Part shown: positions 16,848-24,453 of the stretch, in pieces
Layout: every line of letters begins with the position of its first letter
How positions within the stretch are numbered: the first letter of the stretch is position 1
NCBI RefSeq assembly: GCF_020526085.1
Contig: NZ_CP084874.1
Coordinates: 2,480,001-2,544,000, forward strand
DNA from: Klebsiella africana
GTDB taxonomy: Bacteria; Pseudomonadota; Gammaproteobacteria; Enterobacterales; Enterobacteriaceae
Direction of reading: 5' to 3'
DNA length: 64,000 nt
Notes under the pieces: model-generated
Databases searched by the model: none
Seen by the model: the letters and a program-made list of their open reading frames with translations, nothing else
Told to the model about the DNA's origin: nothing
Position numbers and translations under genes: made by a program

Positions 16848-16918
16848 TCCGCTTTTCGCTCAATGCGGACCTTTAGCTCGATAGCTTGTCCGCTCCGCGC
16901 CAGAAGCGAACAGTGTTA
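16848..16918. repeat. Dispersed palindromic repeat, copy before the ASCH gene
   Basis: CTTCCGCTTTTCGCTCAATG with a following GCGGAC arm, then GTCCGCTCCGCGCCAGAAGC with GAACAGTG. It is another member of the family listed at 12446-12540, lying between convergent genes. Confidence 0.6.
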
Positions 16919-16958
16919 TGAGTGGCCAGTGATAAAACGTCAGCCCGTTGACCTTGCC

Positions 16959-17369
16959 TTACAGCACCTCAACCACTTCAAATTCTTCTGCGATCAACTC
17001 CATATCTTCAGAAAAATGACCTTCAGAGCTGAAAAATCTCTGATGCTCTTTCTTCCAGTATTGAAGGCTTAAATCGCCTTCACCTTCTTTGCGGGCGAAC
17101 GCTTCAGTGACATCACAAAAACGAACCAGCTGCATCGAAATCAGTCTGATCACGCAAACTGGAACATTCTGACCATCAAGAATAATGTTATAACTCCCAA
17201 CTCTCGGGGCGGATTTTTCCTGCTGGTAAGAGGCATAAGATCCACAAGAGGCCGTTTTGATCCCTTTTTTGATCAGGTCAGCAAGCTCGTTAGCCAGTTC
17301 CGCACTGTCACCCATTTGCCAGGCATCTGCGCCGGGATACTTCTTTTTTATTTCCTCAACCTCAACCAT
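16959..17369 (-). CDS. ASCH-domain protein
   Basis: Small cytoplasmic protein of 136 residues. It carries the ASCH pattern: MGDSAELANELADLIKKG (about 19-36), KTASCGSYASY, SYNIILDGQNVPVCVI and the end region GDLSLQYWKKEHQRFF with the conserved Trp. ASCH proteins have a PUA-like fold and are linked to RNA binding or cleavage and to modified-nucleoside hydrolysis. The function here is not known. It lies at the right edge of the accessory patchwork. Confidence 0.8.
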   Translation of the reverse strand: MVEVEEIKKKYPGADAWQMGDSAELANELADLIKKGIKTASCGSYASYQQEKSAPRVGSYNIILDGQNVPVCVIRLISMQLVRFCDVTEAFARKEGEGDLSLQYWKKEHQRFFSSEGHFSEDMELIAEEFEVVEVL

Positions 17370-17486
17370 GAAAATTCCTTCGTTATCGTCAATGAAAAGA
17401 AAAGCTATCCCTTTTTTAACATGAGCGGTCCCAACATAATAGGCGATATCATTCTTTAGATAGCGTGGTCCGTTCTTCGCTCAAAA

Positions 17487-17699
17487 CTGACCTTGATCGA
17501 TAACTTCGGCTGGCTGAACAATGCGTCGATCCCATTCTCGATGAGCCGAATCGGCGCCATTGTCTCCCTGGGTATCGCGCTGTACTTGATTTACTCCAGC
17601 AGCAGGGTAAAAGCCGCAACGGTGGAAATCCCCCGCCGGCCAGTGCCCGCGGGGGTGCGAACGATTATTGCCAACGTTTCAGCAGCAGGCTGGCGTTAA
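17487..17699 (+). pseudogene. C-terminal remnant of a YdcZ-type membrane transporter
   Basis: The frame reads LTLIDNFGWLNNASIPFSMS and then SRIGAIVSLGIALYLIYSSS, which looks like the last loop and helix of a DMT-superfamily YdcZ-like protein. No N-terminal part exists upstream; the preceding bases are a partial copy of the dispersed repeat (GTCCGTTCTTCGCTC, from 17469). After about 17612 the frame runs without family similarity into the 3' end of the fabF paralogue. It is probably the stub of a resident gene cut by the accessory region. Confidence 0.55.
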
Positions 17700-18939
17700 C
17701 GCCGCCAAAGCCAAAACCGTTCGACAGCGCATAGCGCATCTTCTGTGGGCGGGCTTGCAGCGCCACCAGGTTCATGCCTGCCGCCTCTTCATCGGGGTGG
17801 TGCAGGTTCAGCGTCGGCGGCACTACCTGGTCACGTAGCGCCTGAATGGTGAAGATGGCCTCGATCCCGCCGGCTGCGCCTAGCAGATGGCCGGTGGCGG
17901 ATTTCGTCGAGGTAATGGCGACCGGATGTGAGCCAAATAGCGTTTTAATCGCCGCCAGTTCACCTTTATCACCGACTTGCGTTGAAGTGGCGTGGGCATT
18001 GATATGGTCAATCTCGTCGACGGTCACCCCGGCCTGGCGAATTGCGGTCTCCATGGCCCGACGTGCGCCGTTCCCGTCTTCCGGGCCCGCGGTCAGGTGA
18101 TAAGCATCTGCGCTGGTGCCGTAGCCGACCAGCTCGGCCAGCGGCGTGGCGCCGCGCGCCAGCGCGTGCTCCAGCGACTCGATCACGATAAGCCCGGCGC
18201 CTTCTCCCATCACAAATCCATCGCGGTCGCGGTCAAAGGGACGGGAAGCGGCTTCCGGCTGGTCGCTGTAGGCGCTGGACAGTGCCCTTGCCGCGGCAAA
18301 CCCGGCCAGGCTAACGCGATGAATTGCCGCTTCCGCGCCGCCGCAGAGGGCTATATCCGCCTCGCCGCTGCGGATCATCCGCGCTGCATCGCCGATGGCC
18401 TGGGCGCCTGCTGCGCAGGCGGTGACCGGTGCGCCGATGGGGCCCCGGAAACCGTGGGCGATAGACACATGCCCGGCGGCCAGGTTGGCCAGAAAAGAGG
18501 GAATGGTGAACGGCGAGAGGCGACGTGGCCCGCGCTCATCGGTGGTATGTACCGCATTGGCGATCTCGCTGAAGCCACCGATCCCGGTGGCGATCACCGT
18601 GGCGGTACGTTCCTGTTCGGCCGCGGATGCCGGCGCCCAACCGGCCTGGGTCAGTGCTTCGCGCGCGGCGACCAGCGCAAACTCGATAAAGCGATCCATC
18701 TTTTTGCGCTCTTTCGCCGGGATCGTCGCCAGCGGGTCGAAGCCGTGCAGCGGATCGCTGTCAATGGACGGCACCTGGCCGGCCACTTTGCAGGGAATAT
18801 CCGCGACCAGCTGCTCGCTGAGCCGGGTGATCCCTGACTTTCCTGCCAGCAGCGACTACCAGACGTGCGGTACGCCGCAGCCCAGCGGGCTGACAATCCC
18901 CATCCCGGTGACGACAATGCGTTTAACGGAAACGCCCAT
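17665..18939 (-). pseudogene. FabF-like beta-ketoacyl-ACP synthase II paralogue with an amber stop at codon 28
   Basis: The frame from ATG 18939 starts MGVSVKRIVVTGMGIVSPLG, exactly as FabF should. It then meets TAG at 18858-18856 (codon 28, after GVPHVW, where FabF usually has Gln). Downstream the frame is intact to 17665 and keeps the Cys (VTACAAGAQA) and both His residues (NAHATSTQ and ATGHLLGAAGG) of the condensing triad. The only good downstream ATG is at 18786, which would lose the first 51 residues, including a core strand. Suppression or a recent null mutation are both possible. It lies 19 bp after the emrB-like gene on the same strand. Confidence 0.85.
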
Positions 18940-18958
18940 AGTTAACTCTCCTGTAGTA

Positions 18959-20521
18959 TCAGTGTGCTGGTGGCTTTTTCATCAAGGGAACCAGCAGCGC
19001 GGCAAGTAAAAAACCTATCATGATGAGGTAGAAAGCATCGGAAAATGCCTGGGTTCGCGCCTCCCGTAGCGCCAGCGCGGAAAGATTTTTCAGCGCCGCC
19101 GTCTGCGCGACATCCGGCGAGATCCCCAGCACGGTGAAGTTTGCTGCGCTGCGCTGAACAAAATCGCTCATTGCCAGGTTGGCGTTATTCAGATGGTCTG
19201 CCAGGCGGCTGTAGTGCAGATTGGTTCTGTCGTTAAGCACCGTGCCGCACAGGGCGATGCCGATGGCGCCCCCGAGGTTGCGCATGAGATTAAACAGCCC
19301 GGAGGCCAGCTTCAGGCGCGCGGGTGGCAGGCTGCCCAGCGTCAGGGTCACCGTTGGCGCGACGGCAAACTGCTGCGCCAGTCCGCGAAACGCCTGTGGG
19401 AGCAGCAGCTGATCCGCCCCCCATTCGTGGGTTATTGGAACAAAGCTGTACATCGACACTGCGAAGCCGATCAGCCCGGCCATCAGCAGCCAGCGCAGAT
19501 CGACGCGGTTGGCGAGCCACGAATAAAAGGGAATCGACATCACCTGGAACAGGCCGGTGGAAAATACCGCCAGGCCAATTTCCAGCGCGCTGAAACCGCG
19601 CACGCTGCCGAGATACAGCGGGGTCAAATAGATAGTGGCGAAAATGCCGACACCGGCCATAAACGAGAAATAGCAGCCGAGGCTGAAGGTGCGATCTTGC
19701 AGGGCCCGGAGATCCATCACCGGCTGCGGATGGCGCAGGGTGCGGATAACAAAGGCCACGCCGCAGAGCAGGGCGACCCAGGCGGTGGTCGTCAGGGTCG
19801 CGTCATCAAACCAGCCCCAGCGCGGACCTTCTTCGAGGGTATATTCCAGGCAGCCGAGGGACAAGGCCAGCAGCAGAATACTCAGATAGTCGGCGCCGCG
19901 CAGCAGCGAAGGGTCGGCGCTATCGACTTTCACCAGCAGCGGCACTGCCACCGCGATGTAAATCCCCGGAATAACGTTGATAAAGAACAGCCAGTGCCAG
20001 TTGTAGTTTTCGGTGATCCAGCCGCCCACTGTTGGACCCAGCGTAGGGGCGAGGGAGGCCAGGCCGCCGATCGTCGCCGCGGCAATAACCCGCTGTTTGC
20101 CCTGGAAAAAGGCGAAAGCGGTGGTGAACACCAGGGGGATCATCGACCCGCCCGCCAGTCCCTGCAGGGCGCGAAAGGCGATCATACTCTGGATGTTCCA
20201 CGCCCAGCCGCACAACAGGCTCATCAGCGTGAAGCCCGCCGCGGAAGCGGCGAACAGCCAGCGGGTCGACATGACCCGGGCCAGCCAGCCGGAAAGCGGA
20301 ATAATAATGATCTCGGCGATCAGGTAGCTGGTTTGTACCCAGACGGTTTCATCGTCGCCCGCCGACAGGCCGCCGCCAATATCCCGCAGCGAGGCGGAGA
20401 CGATCTGGATATCGATAAGGGCGATAAACATCCCCACGCACATGCTGGCGAACGCGAGGATCTTCTTCGCCGTCGGCATCGACAGACCCTGCGGGGGGGA
20501 CAGCGCCTGAGCGGTGCTCAT
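18959..20521 (-). CDS. EmrB/QacA-type DHA2 MFS multidrug exporter
   Basis: Inner-membrane pump of 520 residues with about 14 segments. DHA2 features are the first helix FASMCVGMFIALIDIQIVSA (about 29-48), VWVQTSYLIAEIIIIPLSGW (about 64-83) and GSMIPLVFTTAF (about 133). Its start overlaps the end of the HlyD-like gene by 4 bp (ATGA). With that gene it would form an EmrAB-type tripartite pump using an outer-membrane channel such as TolC. The hxlR gene upstream is likely its regulator. Substrate unknown. Confidence 0.88.
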   Translation of the reverse strand: MSTAQALSPPQGLSMPTAKKILAFASMCVGMFIALIDIQIVSASLRDIGGGLSAGDDETVWVQTSYLIAEIIIIPLSGWLARVMSTRWLFAASAAGFTLMSLLCGWAWNIQSMIAFRALQGLAGGSMIPLVFTTAFAFFQGKQRVIAAATIGGLASLAPTLGPTVGGWITENYNWHWLFFINVIPGIYIAVAVPLLVKVDSADPSLLRGADYLSILLLALSLGCLEYTLEEGPRWGWFDDATLTTTAWVALLCGVAFVIRTLRHPQPVMDLRALQDRTFSLGCYFSFMAGVGIFATIYLTPLYLGSVRGFSALEIGLAVFSTGLFQVMSIPFYSWLANRVDLRWLLMAGLIGFAVSMYSFVPITHEWGADQLLLPQAFRGLAQQFAVAPTVTLTLGSLPPARLKLASGLFNLMRNLGGAIGIALCGTVLNDRTNLHYSRLADHLNNANLAMSDFVQRSAANFTVLGISPDVAQTAALKNLSALALREARTQAFSDAFYLIMIGFLLAALLVPLMKKPPAH

Positions 20522-21567
20522 CGCTGGCTCTTTTCATTGACGGTGACGATCACCGACAGTCCCGGGCGCAGGACGTCAAGCTTTGCCCCGTCACCTTCCA
20601 GCGCGATGCGGACCGGCACGCGCTGCACGATTTTAGTGAAATTACCCGTCGCGTTCTCCGCCGGCAGAATGCTGAAGCGTGAGCCGGTCGCCGGCGCCAG
20701 GCTGGCGACATGGCCCTTAAAGGTATGGTTCGGCAGCACATCGGCGACGATGGTCACCGGCTGGCCGGCACGCATATGCGCCAGCTGGTTTTCCTTGAAG
20801 TTGGCGTCAATCCACAGGCCGTGCGCGGGCACCAGGGAGAGCAGCTGCGTACCGCTGCTGACGAAGGAGCCGGACCACGCGCGGCGGTTGCCAATCACCC
20901 CATCAAACGGCGCGCGAATGTCGGTATAGCTGAGGTTCAGCCTGGCCATCTCGAGGTTAGCCTGCGCCTGCGCCAGGGCGGCCAGGGTTTGTTGCTGGCG
21001 GGCATCCAGCACCGCCAGCTGACGTTCGGCCACGGTTTTATCCGCTTTGGCTTTCTCCTGCTCGGCGTGTGCCCGACGGTAATCAGCGGCGGCGTTATCG
21101 CGGATCTGTGCGGAAATCGCGCTCGACGCGGCCAGGGCGCTATAGCGTCGGTTGTCGTTAGCCAGTTTTTCGGTGGCCGCCGTGGCGGCCAGCAACGAGG
21201 CCGTAGAGCCGGCAATGGTCGCCTGCTGTAGCTGGCGGGTAGCCTGGATATCGGCCAGCGCGGCCTGTTGCGCCGCCACTTCTCCGGCCGCTTTAGCGAG
21301 GGCGGCGCGATAATCGCGGTCGTCAATGCGGATCAACAGGTCGCCTTTTTTCACCGCCATATTGTCCTGCACCGCCAGCTGCTGGATATAGCCGGAGACT
21401 TTGCTGGAAATGGCGCTAATGTCGCCGCCAACATACGCATCATCGGTGGTCTGCATAAAGCGCCCGGTATGCCACCAGTAAGCGCCGTAGCTCGCTGCCG
21501 CCAGGGCGGCGGCGAGGGCCGCCAGGGTGAAGAGGCTTTTCTTACTGGTCGGATTCATTGCTGGCAT
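20518..21567 (-). CDS. EmrA/HlyD-type membrane fusion protein
   Basis: Periplasmic adaptor of 349 residues. A single N-terminal membrane anchor (LFTLAALAAALAAASYGAYW, about 12-31) is followed by the EmrA motif TTDDAYVGGDISAISSKVSG and GDLLIRIDDRDYRAAL. A long Ala/Gln-rich coiled coil spans about 90-200, with NLSYTDIRAPFDGVIG after it. It overlaps hxlR upstream by 26 bp and the emrB-like gene downstream by 4 bp, so the three form one operon. ATG at 21567 or 21558 may start. Confidence 0.88.
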   Translation of the reverse strand: MPAMNPTSKKSLFTLAALAAALAAASYGAYWWHTGRFMQTTDDAYVGGDISAISSKVSGYIQQLAVQDNMAVKKGDLLIRIDDRDYRAALAKAAGEVAAQQAALADIQATRQLQQATIAGSTASLLAATAATEKLANDNRRYSALAASSAISAQIRDNAAADYRRAHAEQEKAKADKTVAERQLAVLDARQQQTLAALAQAQANLEMARLNLSYTDIRAPFDGVIGNRRAWSGSFVSSGTQLLSLVPAHGLWIDANFKENQLAHMRAGQPVTIVADVLPNHTFKGHVASLAPATGSRFSILPAENATGNFTKIVQRVPVRIALEGDGAKLDVLRPGLSVIVTVNEKSQR

Positions 21568-22099
21568 CTCTGTAAGGTTCCGGCTGGAATTTTTGCCCGT
21601 TATCGCCTTCGCGTTTGCGCAGCAGATATTGATGACGATATTTCATTAGCGGTGAGGCGGCGGGGCCCGGCACCATGGCGTATTTACCCGGGATAATCTC
21701 TTCCCCGGTCGCTTTATCCACCATGACTGGCTCCACGTGGCGCTGGGTTGCCATTTCCACCAGCTGCATCTGACGGCCTTCGGGGGCGAAGTGGCGATTA
21801 CCCCATTCCGCCAGCGCCAGCAGCACCATGCGGAAATCGCGGCCGCGCGGCGTGAGGTGGTATTCGTAGCGCGGCGGGGTGCTGCTATAGCAAACCTTCT
21901 CCAGCAGTCCGTCATCGACCAGTTCCTTCAGGCGACGTGACAGAATATTGGGCGCGACGTTGCTGCTTTTCTGGAACTCGTCAAAGCGGGTAAAGCCCGC
22001 GAAGGCGTCGCGCAGGATCATGATGCTCCAGCTGTCACCTATGCGGCCAAGGCTGCGGGCGATGGGGCAGGGAGCGTGGCAAAGCGGTTCATTTTTCAT
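21542..22099 (-). CDS. HxlR-family regulator
   Basis: Winged-helix regulator of 185 residues. The HxlR domain (about 8-105) has CPIARSLGRIGDSWSIMILR and FDEFQKSSNVAPNILSRRLK, then YHLTPRGRDF. Two Cys at 7 and 11 near the start could sense electrophiles or oxidants, as in other HxlR proteins. It has a longer C-terminal tail than the usual 110-150 residues. It is first in the operon with the EmrAB-like pump and the broken fabF paralogue. Confidence 0.87.
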   Translation of the reverse strand: MKNEPLCHAPCPIARSLGRIGDSWSIMILRDAFAGFTRFDEFQKSSNVAPNILSRRLKELVDDGLLEKVCYSSTPPRYEYHLTPRGRDFRMVLLALAEWGNRHFAPEGRQMQLVEMATQRHVEPVMVDKATGEEIIPGKYAMVPGPAASPLMKYRHQYLLRKREGDNGQKFQPEPYRDASNESDQ

Positions 22100-22363
22100 G
22101 GGCTGTCCAGTAATCAGATGGCTCTTGTCAGCAAATTGACATAGTCACTATCAAAATGCAAGTTACTCTTTATGGTACTCAGGCAAGAAGCCGCTCCCGT
22201 TTCGATACGCCGTTTCTCCTTTGAATGCCGAAAGCGGGACAGTCGCCGCCGCCTTATTCCTGCTTTACCGTAATAAGAGATAAAAATCGCTGATGGCGGA
22301 TGAAACATTTTAATAATGATAGAAATCGATGTGGTGGGTAATGACCTTTATTGGGGGATGCGA

Positions 22364-22405
22364 TATAAGTATGAGGAATGCAAATTAACATTCTCATAAC
22401 TTATA
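22364..22405. promoter_or_regulatory. Near-perfect hairpin in front of the second asd gene
   Basis: TATAAGTATGAGGAATG and CATTCTCATAACTTATA pair almost fully (two one-base bulges) around an 8-base loop. The element ends 12 bp before the ATG and touches the ribosome site AAAGGT. It could be an operator or a translation-control hairpin. Confidence 0.5.
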
Positions 22406-22417
22406 AAGGTTAAATAA

Positions 22418-23536
22418 ATGAAGCAGGTGGGTATTGTTGGCTGGCGGGGAATGGTAGGCTCTGTACTACTGCAAAGAATGATCGAAGAAAATGATTTCGA
22501 CGATATTTCAGCGCATTTTTTTAGCACTTCCAGTGTGGGTGGTGTGGGCCCGGTTATTAATGGTAAAAGCGACATCCTTAAAGATGCGAATTCCCTTAGC
22601 GCCCTCGCCGAAATGGATATCATCATCACCTGTCAGGGCGGGGATTATACCAAAGCCATCTATCCGGCGTTAATTAACCATGGCTGGCAAGGTTACTGGA
22701 TTGATGCGGCTTCGGCGCTGCGGATGGATGAAAAAGCCTGCATTATTCTCGACCCCGTCAACCGCGAAAATATTGATCGGGCGGTAAAAGCGGGAATTAA
22801 ACTGTTTGTCGGCGGCAACTGCTCCATTACGCTGAGCCTGATGGGGTTGGCCGGGCTGATAAAAGCCGATCTTATCGAATGGATGAGCGTGATGACCTAT
22901 CAGTCTGCCTCCGGGGCGGGCGCTAAACAGGTGCGGGAATTAATCGCGCAAAGCGCTTATATCAGCCAGCACTTATCCGCTGATGAACTGACGTCATCAG
23001 GTTCCGTGCTGCCATTGGTGAATAAAGTGAGTGCGCTGATTAACAGCGCGGGTATGCCGGCGGAGAATTTTGGCGTGCCATTAATGGGTAGCATCATTCC
23101 GTGGATCGACAGCGATTTAGGCGATGGAAACAGCCGCGAAGAATGGAAGGGCGAGGCGGAAACTAACAAAATTCTTGGCCTTGCGCCGGGTACCATCCCG
23201 GTCAATGGTTTATGCATCCGCGTCGGGGTGATCCGCTGTCACAGCGCGGCGATTACGCTGAAACTTAAACGTGAGGTCAGCGAAGCAGAATTTGCTGAGT
23301 TAGTCACCCATTCCCATCCGTGGGTAAGCTATGTCCGCAATAATAAGCAAGAGAGTGTCAGTAAATTGACCCCGGCGGCTATTAGTGGTTCGCTGCAGGT
23401 AGGTATTGGCCGCTATAAGAAAATGGCGCTAAATAATGAACCCATCTACTCGGTGTTAACGGTTGGCGATCAGCTATTGTGGGGCGCGGCGGAACCCCTG
23501 CGCCGCATGTTAAATATCCTGCTGGGCAAAATATAA
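22418..23536 (+). CDS. Aspartate-semialdehyde dehydrogenase paralogue
   Basis: NADPH-dependent conversion of aspartyl-phosphate to aspartate-semialdehyde, the branch-point step of the lysine, methionine, threonine and diaminopimelate pathways. The 372 residues align well with E. coli Asd from memory: VGIVGWRGMVGSVLLQRM at the start, the catalytic Cys in GGNCSITLSLMGL (about 135), SREEWKGEAETNKIL, RCHSAAITLKLK and the C-terminal GDQLLWGAAEPLRRML. Codon use and context differ from a housekeeping gene, and Klebsiella has a standard asd elsewhere, so this is probably a second copy. A hairpin precedes it. Confidence 0.88.
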   Translation: MKQVGIVGWRGMVGSVLLQRMIEENDFDDISAHFFSTSSVGGVGPVINGKSDILKDANSLSALAEMDIIITCQGGDYTKAIYPALINHGWQGYWIDAASALRMDEKACIILDPVNRENIDRAVKAGIKLFVGGNCSITLSLMGLAGLIKADLIEWMSVMTYQSASGAGAKQVRELIAQSAYISQHLSADELTSSGSVLPLVNKVSALINSAGMPAENFGVPLMGSIIPWIDSDLGDGNSREEWKGEAETNKILGLAPGTIPVNGLCIRVGVIRCHSAAITLKLKREVSEAEFAELVTHSHPWVSYVRNNKQESVSKLTPAAISGSLQVGIGRYKKMALNNEPIYSVLTVGDQLLWGAAEPLRRMLNILLGKI

Positions 23537-23572
23537 TTACAGTTATCCGGGGACGCCTTCGCGCGCTGGCGG

Positions 23573-24001
23573 TTAAGACAAATGTTTAACGAAGCGCTTG
23601 CGGACCTCCTTGTAGCCGTTACTTTCATAAAATTGATGCGCTCTGATTCTTTTTTCACTGCTTGAAAGCTCGATCTGAGCGCATTGTTTATCGCGGGCGA
23701 GGCGCTCTGCGGCATTGAGAAGTTGCTGGCCTATACCTGAACCCCGTGACGATTCCTCGATGACCAGCGCTGAAATTAATGCCCACAACCTGGTTTCATG
23801 TACCGGTAAAATAAAATTGATAACGAGCACGCCACACATAGCGTTTTCTTTTTCCGCCACCAGCGCACTCATCATACTTTGCGGGGCAGTGATGCGTTGT
23901 TCTAAGATCGCCGTCTCCGTCTGATAGCCCAGCTGCAGAAATAGCGTTTGCAGCGAGGGGATATCTTTTGATTCCGCTGTTCTGATTAACACCATGATCA
24001 T
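23573..24001 (-). CDS. GNAT-family N-acetyltransferase
   Basis: Acetyl-CoA-dependent transferase of 142 residues. The pyrophosphate-binding motif is SRGSGIGQQLLNAAER (about 85-100), with LSSSEKRIRAHQFYESNGY as the C-terminal motif B region. ATG at 24001 has GGAG four bases upstream; ATG at 23995 is also possible. It lies downstream of hpxZ on the same strand, but a terminator-like hairpin separates them. The acceptor is unknown. Confidence 0.83.
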   Translation of the reverse strand: MIMVLIRTAESKDIPSLQTLFLQLGYQTETAILEQRITAPQSMMSALVAEKENAMCGVLVINFILPVHETRLWALISALVIEESSRGSGIGQQLLNAAERLARDKQCAQIELSSSEKRIRAHQFYESNGYKEVRKRFVKHLS

Positions 24002-24022
24002 CGACTCCAAACAGAGTATTAC

Positions 24023-24050
24023 CGGACCGGAGACTTTATTCTCCGGTCCG
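24023..24050 (-). terminator. Terminator-like hairpin after hpxZ
   Basis: A perfect 11-bp inverted repeat (CGGACCGGAGA and TCTCCGGTCCG, 6-base loop) lies 16 bp past the hpxZ stop. It has no strong U-run on the minus strand. Confidence 0.55.
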
Positions 24051-24066
24051 CTCCCGTATACGCCAC

Positions 24067-24453
24067 TCAGTCCATCAAACTGACCTGGGCGGCAACGATC
24101 CGCCAGCCGTAGGGGAAGCGTACCCAGGTCTGCTGCTGGCGGCCCAGGCGGGTACTGCCCTCGCGGGTGAACTCGGTGCTGCACACCGCCATATCCGCGC
24201 CAAAGGTGGTGATGGTAGTCTGGTGCAGATCGCGGGCCAGACCGGCGGCGGGACGGGCGGCACGAAAGGCGCGGATCGCTTCGATGCCATACAGATTCTC
24301 GCCGGCTCCCAGCCGTACGGTGCGCGGGTCGTGCCAGAACAGCGCGTCCAGCGCCTCGATGTTATTGCTGACCAGCGCCTCTTCATACTGATAAAACGCC
24401 GCCGTCACCTCGGCGAGGATCGCCGGGCGGTCTACATTATCCAGATTGATCAT
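24067..24453 (-). CDS. hpxZ: Oxalurate-catabolism protein HpxZ
   Basis: Small SnoaL/NTF2-like protein (DUF3225) of 128 residues, last gene of hpxWXYZ. Visible features are AAFYQYEEALVSNNIEALDALF at the start, the HDPRTVRLG strand and the C-terminal WVRFPYGWRIVAAQVS. It overlaps hpxY by 4 bp (ATGA). The operon supports use of oxalurate and oxamate nitrogen in Klebsiella; whether HpxZ is catalytic or accessory is not clear from sequence. Confidence 0.88.
   Translation of the reverse strand: MINLDNVDRPAILAEVTAAFYQYEEALVSNNIEALDALFWHDPRTVRLGAGENLYGIEAIRAFRAARPAAGLARDLHQTTITTFGADMAVCSTEFTREGSTRLGRQQQTWVRFPYGWRIVAAQVSLMD

Noticed and set aside
9611..17490. Dispersed repeats as integron attC sites
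   Set aside because: They lack the GTTRRRY and RYYYAAC core sites, gene orientation is mixed, and no integrase is present in the window.
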